DNA from: an uncultured Phycisphaerales bacterium
GTDB lineage: Bacteria > Planctomycetota > Phycisphaerae > UBA1845 > CAIVHJ01
Reading direction: 5' to 3'
NCBI GenBank assembly: GCA_903905665.1
Contig: CAIVHJ010000228.1
Location: 1-13,957 of the forward strand
Length of the DNA: 13,957 nucleotides
The notes below the pieces were generated by a model that was not told the DNA's origin, ran no database searches, and worked only from the letters and a program-made list of their open reading frames with translations. The position numbers and the translations under genes were made by a program. Of this stretch, positions 1-8,198 are shown in pieces (position 1 is the first letter of the stretch; each line of letters starts with the position of its first letter).

Positions 1-182
1 AAATTACCAAACGAACCCATTTGAAAGTACCACTGAAATCGACGTAATTCATTTTGTTGCAATATATTATGATAAATCTTCACCCAAAATCATTCGTTTT
101 ATCTCGTGGCGGAACGCCTTCCCCTACAGCTCAGAATCCGACTTCGGCGAATCTGCGGTGGCAAATCCGGCGGGAGCGTAAA

Positions 183-211
183 TTGAGTATTCCCGTAATT
201 CCCTTTACTAT
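183..211 (+). promoter_or_regulatory. Putative sigma70-type promoter of the deoxyhypusine synthase-like gene
   Basis: TTGAGT (183-188) and TACTAT (206-211) are separated by exactly 17 bp, each matching 4 of 6 consensus bases. Transcription would start near 218, about 43 nt before the chosen ATG at 261. A 13-bp palindrome (CAAACCGGGTTTG, 219-231) lies at the predicted start site and could be an operator. This is pattern matching only; the rest of 1-260 shows no supportable gene. Confidence 0.4.
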
Positions 212-260
212 TTTAACGCAAACCGGGTTTGGAATTCTGTTGCTATTCATGGAGATGATT

Positions 261-1226
261 ATGATCATTCGGGAATTTATCGACAAACATTTTCGACACT
301 TCAACGCCGCCACTCTGAAAGACGCCGCGCAGGGTTACGTCAAACACCTGCAGAGCGGTGGAAAAATGATGGTCACCGTCGCTGGCGCTATGAGCACCGG
401 TGAACTCGGACTTTCACTCGCGGAAATGATCCGCAGGGACAAAGTCCACGCCATTACCTGCACCGGCGCCAACCTTGAAGAAGACCTCTACAACCTCATC
501 GCGCACGAACATTATGTCCGAATCCCCCACTATCGAGACCTGACGCCGCAGGACGAAGCCGATCTCGCCCGTCGGGGTCTTCCTCGCGTCACCGACACCT
601 GCATCCCCGAAGAACAGGCGATGCTCCGACTCAAGCCGGTTTTGCTCGAACGATGGAAAGCAGCCGCCGCACAGAACCGACGGATGTTCCCCCATGAGTT
701 TATGTACGACGCTCTCCGCGCCGGTGAACTCAAACCTCATTATCAGATTGATCCCAAAGACAGCTGGATGGTCGCCGCTGCCGAAAAAAACATCCCCATC
801 TTCGTCCCCGGCTGGGAAGATTCCACACTGGGTAACGGATTCGCCGCTTACGTCGTCCAAAATGTTCTGCCCAACGCAACTTTCATGAAATCCGGACTGG
901 AATACATGATCGAATTGGTGCAGTGGTATAAAAACACCAGCAAAAAATCCTCGATCGGTTTCTTTCAGATCGGCGGTGGAATCGCGGGCGATTTTCCGAT
1001 TTGCGTCGTCCCGTTGATTCAGATCGATCTCGAACAGGAAGTCCCCTTCTGGGGTTATTTCTGCCAGATCAGCGACAGCACCACCAGTTACGGCTCGTAT
1101 TCCGGCGCCGTTCCCAACGAAAAAATCACCTGGTGCAAACTCGGCATTGACACCCCGAAATTCATCATCGAATCCGACGCCGCCATCGTCGCTCCGCTCC
1201 TTTTTGCTTATATCCTGGGATGGTGA
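261..1226 (+). CDS. Deoxyhypusine synthase family protein
   Basis: A 321-residue member of the deoxyhypusine synthase (DHS) fold family, an NAD-dependent enzyme that transfers the aminobutyl group of spermidine through a lysine imine. Visible family features are the N-terminal nucleotide-binding region (STGELGLSLAEMI, about 45-57; TGANLEEDLYNLI, about 68-80), a glycine-rich IGGGIAGDFP at 237-246, and the C-terminal NEKITWCKLG block whose Lys293 aligns with the catalytic lysine of human DHS. The start at 261 is chosen over two in-frame ATGs just upstream (249, 255) and an open frame reaching back to 54, because GGAG at 251-254 lies 6 nt before it and homology begins there. Bacteria lack canonical eIF5A, so the true reaction may be homospermidine synthesis or another polyamine transfer; this is inference. 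It is followed after 30 bp by an MFS transporter, likely the same operon. Confidence 0.88.
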   Translation: MIIREFIDKHFRHFNAATLKDAAQGYVKHLQSGGKMMVTVAGAMSTGELGLSLAEMIRRDKVHAITCTGANLEEDLYNLIAHEHYVRIPHYRDLTPQDEADLARRGLPRVTDTCIPEEQAMLRLKPVLLERWKAAAAQNRRMFPHEFMYDALRAGELKPHYQIDPKDSWMVAAAEKNIPIFVPGWEDSTLGNGFAAYVVQNVLPNATFMKSGLEYMIELVQWYKNTSKKSSIGFFQIGGGIAGDFPICVVPLIQIDLEQEVPFWGYFCQISDSTTSYGSYSGAVPNEKITWCKLGIDTPKFIIESDAAIVAPLLFAYILGW

Positions 1227-1256
1227 CCCGTACTCCAGACTTCGGGGAATTTCCAC

Positions 1257-2510
1257 ATGACCGATGATCGGACGACGCGACGACCCATTCACCCCGTGGT
1301 CAAAGCCACCGGGTGGGTCAGTCTTTTCACCGATCTCGGAAGCGAACTCATCTATCCGCTTCTGCCGGAGTTCATCACGGTGACGCTGCAAGCGCCCGTT
1401 GTCCTCTTCGGTTTGATCGAAGGGTTGGCGGAAGGAACCCCCGCTCTGGTTCGGTATTTTTCGGGAGCGCTGGCGGACCGTGTCCGAAATCGAAAATGGC
1501 TCATCTTCGCCGGTTATGCTTTATCGTCCGTCACCAAACCTCTCATCGGACTCGCCAAATTCGCCGCGATTTCCGTGGCGCCGTTTCTGGTCCTCTTTCT
1601 GCGGATTCTCGATCGGGTTGGAAAGGGCATCCGCACGGCGCCCCGCGATGCCATCGTGGCTGATTTCTCCGAAGGAATGCAGGGCCGCGCATTCGGTTAT
1701 CAACGTGCGATGGATCACACGGGAGCGGTGGCCGGCGGATTGGCGGCGTTTGTGTTGCTTCGCGTGTTCGGCCTGGACATCACATGGGCGGTGATGTTAT
1801 CGTTCATACCGGGAATGTTGACGCTTTTGGTCATCGCGCTGTTCGTCCACGATCGACCAGACCGCAAGGTACCAATTGTCTCCACACAACAAAATTCAGC
1901 GGCTGCTCCGACGGCAAAAGTCCCGCTGGGTCGTCAGTATTATCTGTACGCCGTCGCTGCCGTCTTGTTTGCTCTGGCGAATTCGTCGGATGCATTCCTC
2001 CTGCTTCGCGCGCGGGAAATGGGAATGGCGGTGATGTATCTTCCGCTCGCCTGGGCACTGCTCCACCTGGTCAAAGCACTCACGTCGGTCTGGGGAGGAT
2101 CGCTGTCGGATCGATTCGGACGACGACCGTTTTTGGTCGGCGGGTGGTTATTGTACTCCGTCGTGTATACTGCCTTTTCGTTCATGAGCCATGCGTCGGC
2201 GGCTTGGATTTTGTTTGCGGTTTACGGACTGTTCTTCGGCGCCACCGAAGGCGTCGCCAAGGCGTTTGTCGCCGATCTCATCCCCGCCGGAACTCGCGGC
2301 CGCGCTTTTGGATTGCTCGGCACCATGGAAGGATTGACGCTCATCCCCGCCAGCCTGCTGACCGGATTTCTCTGGAGCATCACCGGTAACGGCCACCTTC
2401 CCCTGCTCCTCAATGCCGTCTTCGCGTTCATCGCAGCCGTGTGGCTCATCACCGCGGTCCGACCACCCTCGCAACACCCGCAACTCAGCAGCGCCCGAAA
2501 CACAGAATGA
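1257..2510 (+). CDS. MFS transporter
   Basis: A 417-residue major facilitator superfamily permease with about 11-12 hydrophobic segments in two halves split by a polar central loop (about 198-226). The cytoplasmic motif A appears in both halves: SGALADRVRNRK (69-80) and GGSLSDRFGRRP (280-291). DRVGKGIRTAPRDAIVAD (119-136) is typical of a large MFS subgroup of unassigned substrate. The ATG at 1257 follows a GGGGAA (1244-1249). It begins 30 bp after the DHS-like gene and is probably co-transcribed; a polyamine-linked substrate is possible, but nothing in the sequence proves it. The C-terminus ends in a short polar tail. Family assignment is sure; substrate is unknown. Confidence 0.9.
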   Translation: MTDDRTTRRPIHPVVKATGWVSLFTDLGSELIYPLLPEFITVTLQAPVVLFGLIEGLAEGTPALVRYFSGALADRVRNRKWLIFAGYALSSVTKPLIGLAKFAAISVAPFLVLFLRILDRVGKGIRTAPRDAIVADFSEGMQGRAFGYQRAMDHTGAVAGGLAAFVLLRVFGLDITWAVMLSFIPGMLTLLVIALFVHDRPDRKVPIVSTQQNSAAAPTAKVPLGRQYYLYAVAAVLFALANSSDAFLLLRAREMGMAVMYLPLAWALLHLVKALTSVWGGSLSDRFGRRPFLVGGWLLYSVVYTAFSFMSHASAAWILFAVYGLFFGATEGVAKAFVADLIPAGTRGRAFGLLGTMEGLTLIPASLLTGFLWSITGNGHLPLLLNAVFAFIAAVWLITAVRPPSQHPQLSSARNTE

Positions 2511-2550
2511 ATACATCCATCAATGAAAAATCGACCCAAGCAAAATCCAC

Positions 2551-2570
2551 CGCACGATGATCACCGTGCG
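2551..2570. terminator. Palindrome between convergent genes, possible terminator
   Basis: CGCACG at 2551-2556 pairs with CGTGCG at 2565-2570, and the centre contains TGATCA, itself a palindrome, so only one position pair is mismatched. It lies in the 90-bp gap between the converging MFS and DUF47 genes. Read on the - strand, the hairpin is followed a few bases later by a TTTT run and then a second T5 run, so it could terminate the DUF47 transcript. On the + strand no T-run follows, so its effect on MFS transcription is doubtful. Confidence 0.45.
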
Positions 2571-2600
2571 ATGACCTTCCCACTCACGACGGGAATTTCT

Positions 2601-3224
2601 TCAACAGTTCTTCAGTACAATGGACCCTATCGCGCTGGCCACGTCCTCACAGTTGTTGATGGCGCGTTCGGTGATGTCGTAGATTTCTTTCCATTTCATG
2701 ACTCGGAAGGGATCGGTGGGATGATTGAACAAATCCGCGATCGCGGCGTGATGAATTTCGTCGCCTTCTTTTTCGAGTTCGTTCATTTCGCGCAGGAGAT
2801 TGCGGAGTCCATTGGTCTTCTTCAAATTTCGCAGATGCCGCACCGCCGAGCGAATCGTGCAAGCCGCCTTACACAGTACATCGCGCTGACGATCGAATCG
2901 CTCCGTCGATTCCGTCATTTGATACAAAACCATTCGTTTCGCGGCCGCATCGACGGCGTCGATCACGTCGTCCGTCTGGTGGAGCAGTTCGTGGATGTCC
3001 TCGCGATCGAACGGCGTGATAAAAGTCTGTTCCAGCCGATCGAGAGTCTCGTGAACGATTCGATCGCCTTCGTGTTCAAAACCCCGAATTTTGTCCAGAC
3101 ATTCGCGCTGGTTCGAGTCGGCGCTGAGCATCCGCTTGTACATTTCCGCCGCTGACACCACCACATCCGCCGCATTCTCGAACAAATCGAAGAAAAACAT
3201 ATCCCGTGGTAGGATGCTGAACAC
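2601..3224 (-). CDS. DUF47 / PhoU-like protein (phosphate-transport accessory family)
   Basis: A 207-residue, almost entirely helical protein of the DUF47 (PhoU-like) family, beginning FSILPRDMFFFDLFENAADVV, a typical N-terminus. Two PhoU-like halves each carry acidic patches: FEHEGDRIVHETL (about 49-61) and LEKEGDEIHHAAI (about 149-161) resemble the E-x-x-x-D/E metal-binding motifs of PhoU proteins. The start is GTG at 3224, supported by AAGGAGA (3232-3238) six nt upstream on the - strand; an ATG at codon 9 is a weaker alternative. Such proteins usually sit next to a Pit-type phosphate transporter, but no pit gene is adjacent here: downstream is the convergent MFS gene and upstream is non-coding DNA. 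An open frame on the opposite strand over the same region is a shadow. Confidence 0.87.
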   Translation of the reverse strand: MFSILPRDMFFFDLFENAADVVVSAAEMYKRMLSADSNQRECLDKIRGFEHEGDRIVHETLDRLEQTFITPFDREDIHELLHQTDDVIDAVDAAAKRMVLYQMTESTERFDRQRDVLCKAACTIRSAVRHLRNLKKTNGLRNLLREMNELEKEGDEIHHAAIADLFNHPTDPFRVMKWKEIYDITERAINNCEDVASAIGSIVLKNC

Positions 3225-3591
3225 GCGACGTCTCCTTGATCATACAGACACTAACCGTCTCCGTCCTGTCGCTGCCTTCGTTCCGCGGTTGCTTAAATCC
3301 GTTTTCCCGACAGACGCTCACAAGAGGCACCGTGACTCAAAGCTTCTCATCGGGCCTTAGTGGGAACGGTAGTGGTCAACCGCGCTGCTTGTGATGGACA
3401 GAGTTGCGCCTCGTTTGTCTCGACAAGCGTTCCATATTTTACGAGACCCGGCCGCGACGATCAACAGGCACCCGGCATCGGCAAGGACTTGATCATAAAC
3501 GCCAATGGTACGTTTCGTGAAAGCATGGTATATAGTGGATCAGTGGATGAATTCACCGTATTTTGGGCACACCGTTAAGGAGAATCAAACC
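3225..3591. other. 367-bp non-coding intergenic region
   Basis: The stretch lies between the divergent DUF47 and LamG-like genes. It should hold both promoters. An AT-rich TATATAGT at 3529-3536 could be a -10 element for the + strand gene, but no convincing -35 box lies 16-18 bp upstream. A short inverted repeat, TTGTC-TC-GACAA, is at 3415-3426. Small open frames in it have no ribosome-binding site and no recognisable protein features. No RNA gene was recognised. Confidence 0.5.
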
Positions 3592-4284
3592 ATGCAAAAG
3601 ACCCTGTGGTTCGGAATCGTTATCGCGCTGCTCGGAATCGGCTGGGCGATGGAGCAATCGCCGCAGGAAAGCAAGGAGCCGCCCAAACCGGAGGCGAAAC
3701 CGACGCGAATCACGTTCGATCAGGATTCACCGGAGCAGTTGCCGACCGGCTGGAAAACCGAAGGAACGAAACAGGAAGGGCCGGTGGCAAAATGGCAAGT
3801 GCAAGCCGATGAATCCGCGCCGTCCAAACCCAACGTGCTTGCGCTGGTCGATGCCAAGGAAGGCGCGAGCGGCACGTTCAATATTTGCTGGACGGACCAG
3901 ATTAAGTTCACCGAGGGACGGATCGAGCTGGCGTTCAAAGCCGTCAGCGGGAAAGAGGATCAGGGCGGAGGACCGATCTGGCGAGTGCAGGACAAGGACA
4001 ACTATTACCTCTGCCGCGCCAATCCGCTCGAACACAATTTGCGGGTTTATTACGTCAAGGATGCGAAGCGCAAAATGCTGGCGAGCGCCGAAGTGGACAT
4101 CCCCGCCGACACGTGGCACAAAATTGCCGTCGAGCACGTAGGCAAGAAGATCACTTGTTACCTGAACGACAAGCAATTCCTCGAAGTCGAGGACGAGACG
4201 ATTGTGAAACCCGGCGGCATCGGACTTTGGACGAAAGCCGACGCCGTCACCTCGTTCGACGATCTTGTGATTACACCAAAATGA
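3592..4284 (+). CDS. Exported LamG / DUF1080-like (concanavalin-fold) protein
   Basis: A 230-residue protein with an N-terminal hydrophobic signal segment (about 4-19, preceded by Lys3), then a proline/lysine/glutamate-rich linker (about 21-40) and one beta-sandwich domain (about 42-230). The domain resembles the DUF1080 / LamG / concanavalin A-like families often found in planctomycetes: alternating strands, RIELAFKAVSG, a DNYYLCRAN block, then WHKIAVEHVGKKITCYLND and the closing GGIGLWTKADAVTSFDDL. The ATG at 3592 is preferred because AAGGAG (3577-3582) lies 9 nt upstream; an open frame reaching 3505 has no such signal and would bury the signal peptide. It probably acts outside the cytoplasm by binding or cleaving glycans; no catalytic residues can be assigned. 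It starts a run of three exported-protein genes. Confidence 0.75.
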   Translation: MQKTLWFGIVIALLGIGWAMEQSPQESKEPPKPEAKPTRITFDQDSPEQLPTGWKTEGTKQEGPVAKWQVQADESAPSKPNVLALVDAKEGASGTFNICWTDQIKFTEGRIELAFKAVSGKEDQGGGPIWRVQDKDNYYLCRANPLEHNLRVYYVKDAKRKMLASAEVDIPADTWHKIAVEHVGKKITCYLNDKQFLEVEDETIVKPGGIGLWTKADAVTSFDDLVITPK

Positions 4285-4316
4285 AGGGACACCTTCGCCT
4301 CACTAAGGAGTGAATC

Positions 4317-5315
4317 ATGCCCCATTGCGACATCATCAGTCCACTTTGTGCATCGAAGGTTCGGTTGGGCCGAGGGTTCACGCTTATCGAGTTGCTGGTG
4401 GTCGTCGCCATCATCACGATTCTGGTGGGGATACTCCTGCCGTCGGTGTCGCAGGCGCGTGCCCAGGCGATTACGATCAAGTGCCGAACCAATCTTCGAC
4501 AGATCGGTCAGGGTCTGGTTTTGTACAGCAACCAGAATGATGATTACCTGATCCCGTCGTACAATTTACCGTGGGCGCCGGGCGCCACCACTAATATAGC
4601 CGGCGGACCGGATCAACCACTGGATGGCTGGGCGCCGATTCTGGACCGGGACGGCGTTGTTCCCAGCAACGAAAAAGATACCAACACGATCTTTTATTGC
4701 CCGAACACGGTCGATGTCGAAGGGATGAAAGACGGTCAGACGGGAACCGACCCCTACAAACCACAGGGCTGGACCGACTGGCCGCTCAAGATGACTGTCG
4801 TGGGCGGCGACAGCGCGCCAAAAGTCGCCGTCAAGATTCCCGAACGCGGTTTCAACAAAATCATCCGAACCAGTTACTGGATCAATGCCTACAACCCGAT
4901 TGGGAACAATGTGTCCGACATTCCGTCGCTCGATTTGCACTACACGGCTTCGGTTGGTTTTGGCCCGGACACCTCGCCATCGAAGAACTTCATCGAGCTG
5001 CGCAAGATGAAGCATCCCCGGCCGTGCCAGCTCATCGTGGCATCCGACGGAGTATATATGGGTCGCCAATCTGTGACACGTTTGGGCGACACCAACAGCC
5101 GAATCGGGTATCGCCACCCCGGTATGAGTCGCCTGAATGGCTTGGCCAACCTCGTCCTCGCCGACGGACATGCCGAGGCGATTCTCGGCAACAGTTTTCC
5201 ACGTGCGATCAGCAGTTGCACAGACGCGGACTTGGCCTCCAAACGTGACGAGAATCTTCGTGGCCCGACGGTGTATGCCGATCCGGAATCGGTTTTCGGC
5301 GCCTGCGCACCGTGA
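4317..5315 (+). CDS. Prepilin-type (pseudopilin) protein with H-X9-DG C-terminal motif
   Basis: A 332-residue protein with a type IV prepilin N-terminus: cleavage is expected after Gly20 (LGRG|FTLIELLVVVAI), with Phe at +1 and the conserved Glu at +5 (Glu25), followed by a hydrophobic helix to about residue 42. The rest is a periplasmic or extracellular globular domain starting with the usual CRTNLRQIGQGLVLYSNQND segment. Near the C-terminus (about 274-295) RHPGMSRLNGLANLVLADGH carries the H-X9-DG arrangement that marks a large, multi-copy pseudopilin-like family in Planctomycetes, Verrucomicrobia and Lentisphaerae. AAGGAG at 4305-4310 precedes the ATG by 6 nt. It lies 32 bp after the LamG-like gene and 44 bp before the lipoprotein hydrolase, all + strand. 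Its function within the secretion/pilus-like apparatus is not known. Confidence 0.9.
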   Translation: MPHCDIISPLCASKVRLGRGFTLIELLVVVAIITILVGILLPSVSQARAQAITIKCRTNLRQIGQGLVLYSNQNDDYLIPSYNLPWAPGATTNIAGGPDQPLDGWAPILDRDGVVPSNEKDTNTIFYCPNTVDVEGMKDGQTGTDPYKPQGWTDWPLKMTVVGGDSAPKVAVKIPERGFNKIIRTSYWINAYNPIGNNVSDIPSLDLHYTASVGFGPDTSPSKNFIELRKMKHPRPCQLIVASDGVYMGRQSVTRLGDTNSRIGYRHPGMSRLNGLANLVLADGHAEAILGNSFPRAISSCTDADLASKRDENLRGPTVYADPESVFGACAP

Positions 5316-5359
5316 TTTCTGAATCGAGCAACTTTTAGCATAAGTTGAGAGGAACCACC

Positions 5360-6337
5360 ATGACCACAAAACTGAACATGCGAATCCCGGCGACGATTGT
5401 GATTTCTCTGTGTGTAGTTTCGGGATGCTCGCAAACTCAACCCTCTGTGCAAACAACAGAAAAGACGCCGGTTCCGGCCCACACCGAAGCATCAAGAAAA
5501 CCCGACATGACGCCGGTTGTCGCTGCCGACAGTCGGATTCAGAAGGATATTCTGTACGTCGAGTACGGCGGCGATCAGCAAAAACTCGACGTGTACGCTC
5601 CATCAAATGCCAAGAATGCGCCGGTCGTCATTTTTGTACACGGCGGAGAATGGACCAAAGGTGACAAATCCGAGGTCAGTTACAAGCCGAAATTCTTCAA
5701 TGAAAACGGCATCGTTTTTGTGAGCATCAATTACCGGCTGAGCGGCACCGCCGTGCATCCCGCGCAGGCGGACGACGTGGCTGCTGCGATTCTCTGGTTG
5801 CACGATCATGTCGCCGAATTCGGCGGTGATCCGCAAAAACTGGTGTTGATGGGTCATTCCGCCGGATGCCATCTCGTAACGCTCGTCTCGCTGGATCCGA
5901 AGTACCTGGCGAAAGTCAATCTCAAACCGAGCGACCTGCAAGCGGTCGTGGCGTGGAGCGGCGGTGCGTACAACCTTCCCGAAAAAGTCGCCCAGGGTGG
6001 AATGTACGCCGACTACATTCACAAGAATTTCGGCGATGACGAGAAAAACTGGCGCGACGCCTCACCCATGCTCCATGTCGAGGATTTCAAACCTCTGCCG
6101 CGATTTCTGTTCGCCAGCGCCGAGGAGGACAAACCCGCGTCGATCGAAGCCAGTCGAAAAATGGTCTCGCTGATTGTTTCGGCAGGAGGCTGCGCCGAAG
6201 CAACGCTCCTGATCGGGAAAAATCACACGACCGCCAATCACGAACTCGGCATCCCGGGTGATCAATCGGGCGAGGTATTACTCCACTTTATCAAGAGTCT
6301 TGTCGTTTCACCCAAGGACAAACCGACCCAGAACTGA
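5360..6337 (+). CDS. Lipoprotein alpha/beta hydrolase (esterase / BD-FAE-like)
   Basis: A 325-residue secreted serine hydrolase. The N-terminus is a lipoprotein signal with lipobox VVSGC, lipidated Cys23. After a low-complexity spacer to about residue 55 comes the alpha/beta-hydrolase domain: oxyanion motif VHGGEW (93-98), NYRLSG, nucleophile elbow GHSAG with Ser167, probable acid Asp257 (SAEEDK) and probable base His289 (GKNHTT). The arrangement resembles the carboxylesterase / kynurenine-formamidase-like group (BD-FAE). The substrate cannot be read; an ester of a plant or algal polymer is possible. GAGAGGAA (5347-5354) fits ATG 5360 rather than an in-frame TTG at 5345. Its stop is only 3 bp from the stop of the convergent nucleoside transporter. 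Confidence 0.85.
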   Translation: MTTKLNMRIPATIVISLCVVSGCSQTQPSVQTTEKTPVPAHTEASRKPDMTPVVAADSRIQKDILYVEYGGDQQKLDVYAPSNAKNAPVVIFVHGGEWTKGDKSEVSYKPKFFNENGIVFVSINYRLSGTAVHPAQADDVAAAILWLHDHVAEFGGDPQKLVLMGHSAGCHLVTLVSLDPKYLAKVNLKPSDLQAVVAWSGGAYNLPEKVAQGGMYADYIHKNFGDDEKNWRDASPMLHVEDFKPLPRFLFASAEEDKPASIEASRKMVSLIVSAGGCAEATLLIGKNHTTANHELGIPGDQSGEVLLHFIKSLVVSPKDKPTQN

Positions 6338-6340
6338 ATG

Positions 6341-7624
6341 CTAAACCAATATGCCTGCGATGCATCCCGTCATCCAGCAGGCCATTGCTCCGGCGAGCAT
6401 GGCGCGCGGGCCGAGTCGCACCAGGTCTGCGCGCCGGTCCGGGGCCAAACTCCCGATGCCGCCGATCTGAATGCCGATGGAACTGAAATTCGCAAACCCA
6501 CACAATGAATAAGTCGCTATCACGATCGTGCGTTGCGAGATCGTTCCGTTCCTGACCATATCCGCCAGAGAGCCGTAGGCGATCATCTCGTTCGTCGCCA
6601 TGGCCTTGCCCAAAAGCCCGCCAAACGCCCGACAATCCGCCGATTCCACGCCATTGAGGTAAGCAACGGGGGAGAAAATCAAGCCGAGCAGGTTGTCCAG
6701 GTCCAAACGCTCCAGACCCATACCAGCCACCAACGGGGACATCACCGACCATCGGCCCAGCGCCACAAGACCGGCATCCACGACGGCGATGAGCGCAATA
6801 AATGCGATCAGCATCGCCAAGACATTTATGGCAAGTTTCATGCCTTCGGAAGCGCCCGTCGCGGCGGCATCCACCAGATTATGTGTTTGCCGTTCCACCT
6901 TGATTTGTACGCCGCTTTTGGTTTGCGAAATCTCCCTTTCTGGAATCATGATCTTGGCCATGATGAAGGCCGCCGGCGCCGACATGAGAGAAGCCGTCAT
7001 CAAATGTCGGGCCATGGCCACAGACTTTGCGGGGTCACCCTGTCCGAGCATATCGACGTACACCGCCATGACGCCGGCGGCAATCGTCGCAAATCCCCCC
7101 GTCATCACCGCCATCAATTCAGATCGCGTCATCCCGGAAAGGAATGGTCGCACGAGCAGAGGGGCTTCGGTCTGTCCGAGAAAAACGTTGGCCGCCCCGG
7201 ACAAACTTTCCGCACCAGTGGTCCCCAACACGCGGGCCATCACCCAGGCCATCACGGCGACGACACGTTGCAGAATCCCGCAGTGATATCCGATCGACGA
7301 TAACACAGCCACGAAAATGATGGTGCTCGTGATTTTGATGCCGGCTACGGCGGACCAGGTGACTGCCGGATTGTTACCCGCCAAAGGACCGAAAACAAAC
7401 TTGGCTCCCTGGTCAGCACCATAAAGGATGATGGTGACAACATGACCGATCCCATCGAAGAACTCCCGACCGGTGTCAGTTTTCAACACCACCAGCGCGA
7501 GCACCCACTGCAAAGCGAGTCCACCAATGACCGTCTTCCATGGAAAATGCCACCGATCCGAGGAGAGCAGCCACGCCAGAATGATCAGCACCACGATTCC
7601 AATCAAACCTCGGTAAGATTCCAT
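6341..7624 (-). CDS. nupC: Concentrative nucleoside transporter (CNT/NupC family)
   Basis: A 427-residue inner-membrane permease of the CNT family, which imports nucleosides by ion-coupled symport. The family's binding motifs are present: ANVFLGQTEAP (145-155), ATNEMIAY (343-350) and SLCGFANFSSIGIQ (373-386), together with the multiple hydrophobic segments and the charged loop around 227-250. GGAGGT (7633-7638 on the - strand) lies 8 nt before the ATG. The start is one nucleotide after the stop of tdk (TGA-C-ATG), so the two are certainly coupled in one operon: uptake, then phosphorylation of thymidine. The preferred nucleoside and the coupling ion cannot be fixed from sequence alone. The nupC symbol is by family resemblance. 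Confidence 0.9.
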   Translation of the reverse strand: MESYRGLIGIVVLIILAWLLSSDRWHFPWKTVIGGLALQWVLALVVLKTDTGREFFDGIGHVVTIILYGADQGAKFVFGPLAGNNPAVTWSAVAGIKITSTIIFVAVLSSIGYHCGILQRVVAVMAWVMARVLGTTGAESLSGAANVFLGQTEAPLLVRPFLSGMTRSELMAVMTGGFATIAAGVMAVYVDMLGQGDPAKSVAMARHLMTASLMSAPAAFIMAKIMIPEREISQTKSGVQIKVERQTHNLVDAAATGASEGMKLAINVLAMLIAFIALIAVVDAGLVALGRWSVMSPLVAGMGLERLDLDNLLGLIFSPVAYLNGVESADCRAFGGLLGKAMATNEMIAYGSLADMVRNGTISQRTIVIATYSLCGFANFSSIGIQIGGIGSLAPDRRADLVRLGPRAMLAGAMACWMTGCIAGILV

Positions 7625-7625
7625 G

Positions 7626-8198
7626 TCAACGCACCTCCGGTGGGCATGAAAGCGGTATGAAATGCTCCGAACAACGAGGCTCGTATTCGCCCACTCCGCC
7701 GACCATGTGCTCAGTGTAAACCGCCATCATCCGTTGGGTATAGGGGGCGGGGCAACCGCAAACACGACAGGGTGCCTGCCGCGTCACGACCTCGTCGGCG
7801 AAGGCCACCAACTGCGGCATCGGTTCGAAGGGACGGCCCCATGCATCATAGGTGATTCCGGCGATGATGACGGAAGTGCCTTTGTCCAGGAGTATCCGCA
7901 CGACATCGACCAGTGCCTTCTTGAAAAAATGACCCTCATCTATGGCGACTAAATTCATGCCTTCGGACAACGTCACAATGGATTCGGCATTCGGAACGGG
8001 CACGGCTTCAAAACGATCCTGCGTATGCGTCACGAGATGCCGGGAATCATAACGATTGTCGATACAATGCTTGAATGCCATGACGCGCAGTCCCTGCGCT
8101 CGGGCCGCACGAAGACAAGCAATCAATCGCTCCGTCTTGCCTCCGAACATCGAGCCTTGCACCACTTCAAGCCGACCTCGTGGATGCTCTGTTTCCAT
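7626..8198 (-). CDS. tdk: Thymidine kinase (type II)
   Basis: A 190-residue thymidine kinase of the short tetrameric type: it phosphorylates thymidine or deoxyuridine with ATP in the cytoplasm (pyrimidine salvage). P-loop GSMFGGKT (15-22), Walker-B-like VAIDEGHFF with Asp87-Glu88, and a structural zinc site Cys144/Cys147 with Cys176/His179 are all present. The ATG at 8198 gives the usual family length; the frame stays open upstream to 8345, but that extension has no family similarity. No strong Shine-Dalgarno is adjacent (GTG at 8201 is an alternative start), which is slightly unusual. It is the first gene of the tdk-nupC operon and is divergent from the BMC operon; sharing that regulatory region suggests joint control of deoxynucleoside use. 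Confidence 0.92.
   Translation of the reverse strand: METEHPRGRLEVVQGSMFGGKTERLIACLRAARAQGLRVMAFKHCIDNRYDSRHLVTHTQDRFEAVPVPNAESIVTLSEGMNLVAIDEGHFFKKALVDVVRILLDKGTSVIIAGITYDAWGRPFEPMPQLVAFADEVVTRQAPCRVCGCPAPYTQRMMAVYTEHMVGGVGEYEPRCSEHFIPLSCPPEVR

Noticed and set aside
54..260. N-terminal extension of the deoxyhypusine synthase-like frame back to 54
   Set aside because: No ribosome-binding site at 54 and no family similarity; GGAG 6 nt before 261 and the beginning of homology support 261, and a promoter-like pair lies at 183-211.
414..1391. 325-aa open frame on the - strand
   Set aside because: Antisense to the DHS-like gene; composition is a reflection of that gene's codon bias, with no recognisable domain.
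2523..3155. 210-aa open frame on the + strand
   Set aside because: It lies opposite the DUF47 gene, which has clear family motifs and a strong Shine-Dalgarno.
3360..3578. 72-aa frame in the non-coding region
   Set aside because: No Shine-Dalgarno, no conserved or structural feature; overlaps the expected promoter region of the LamG-like gene.
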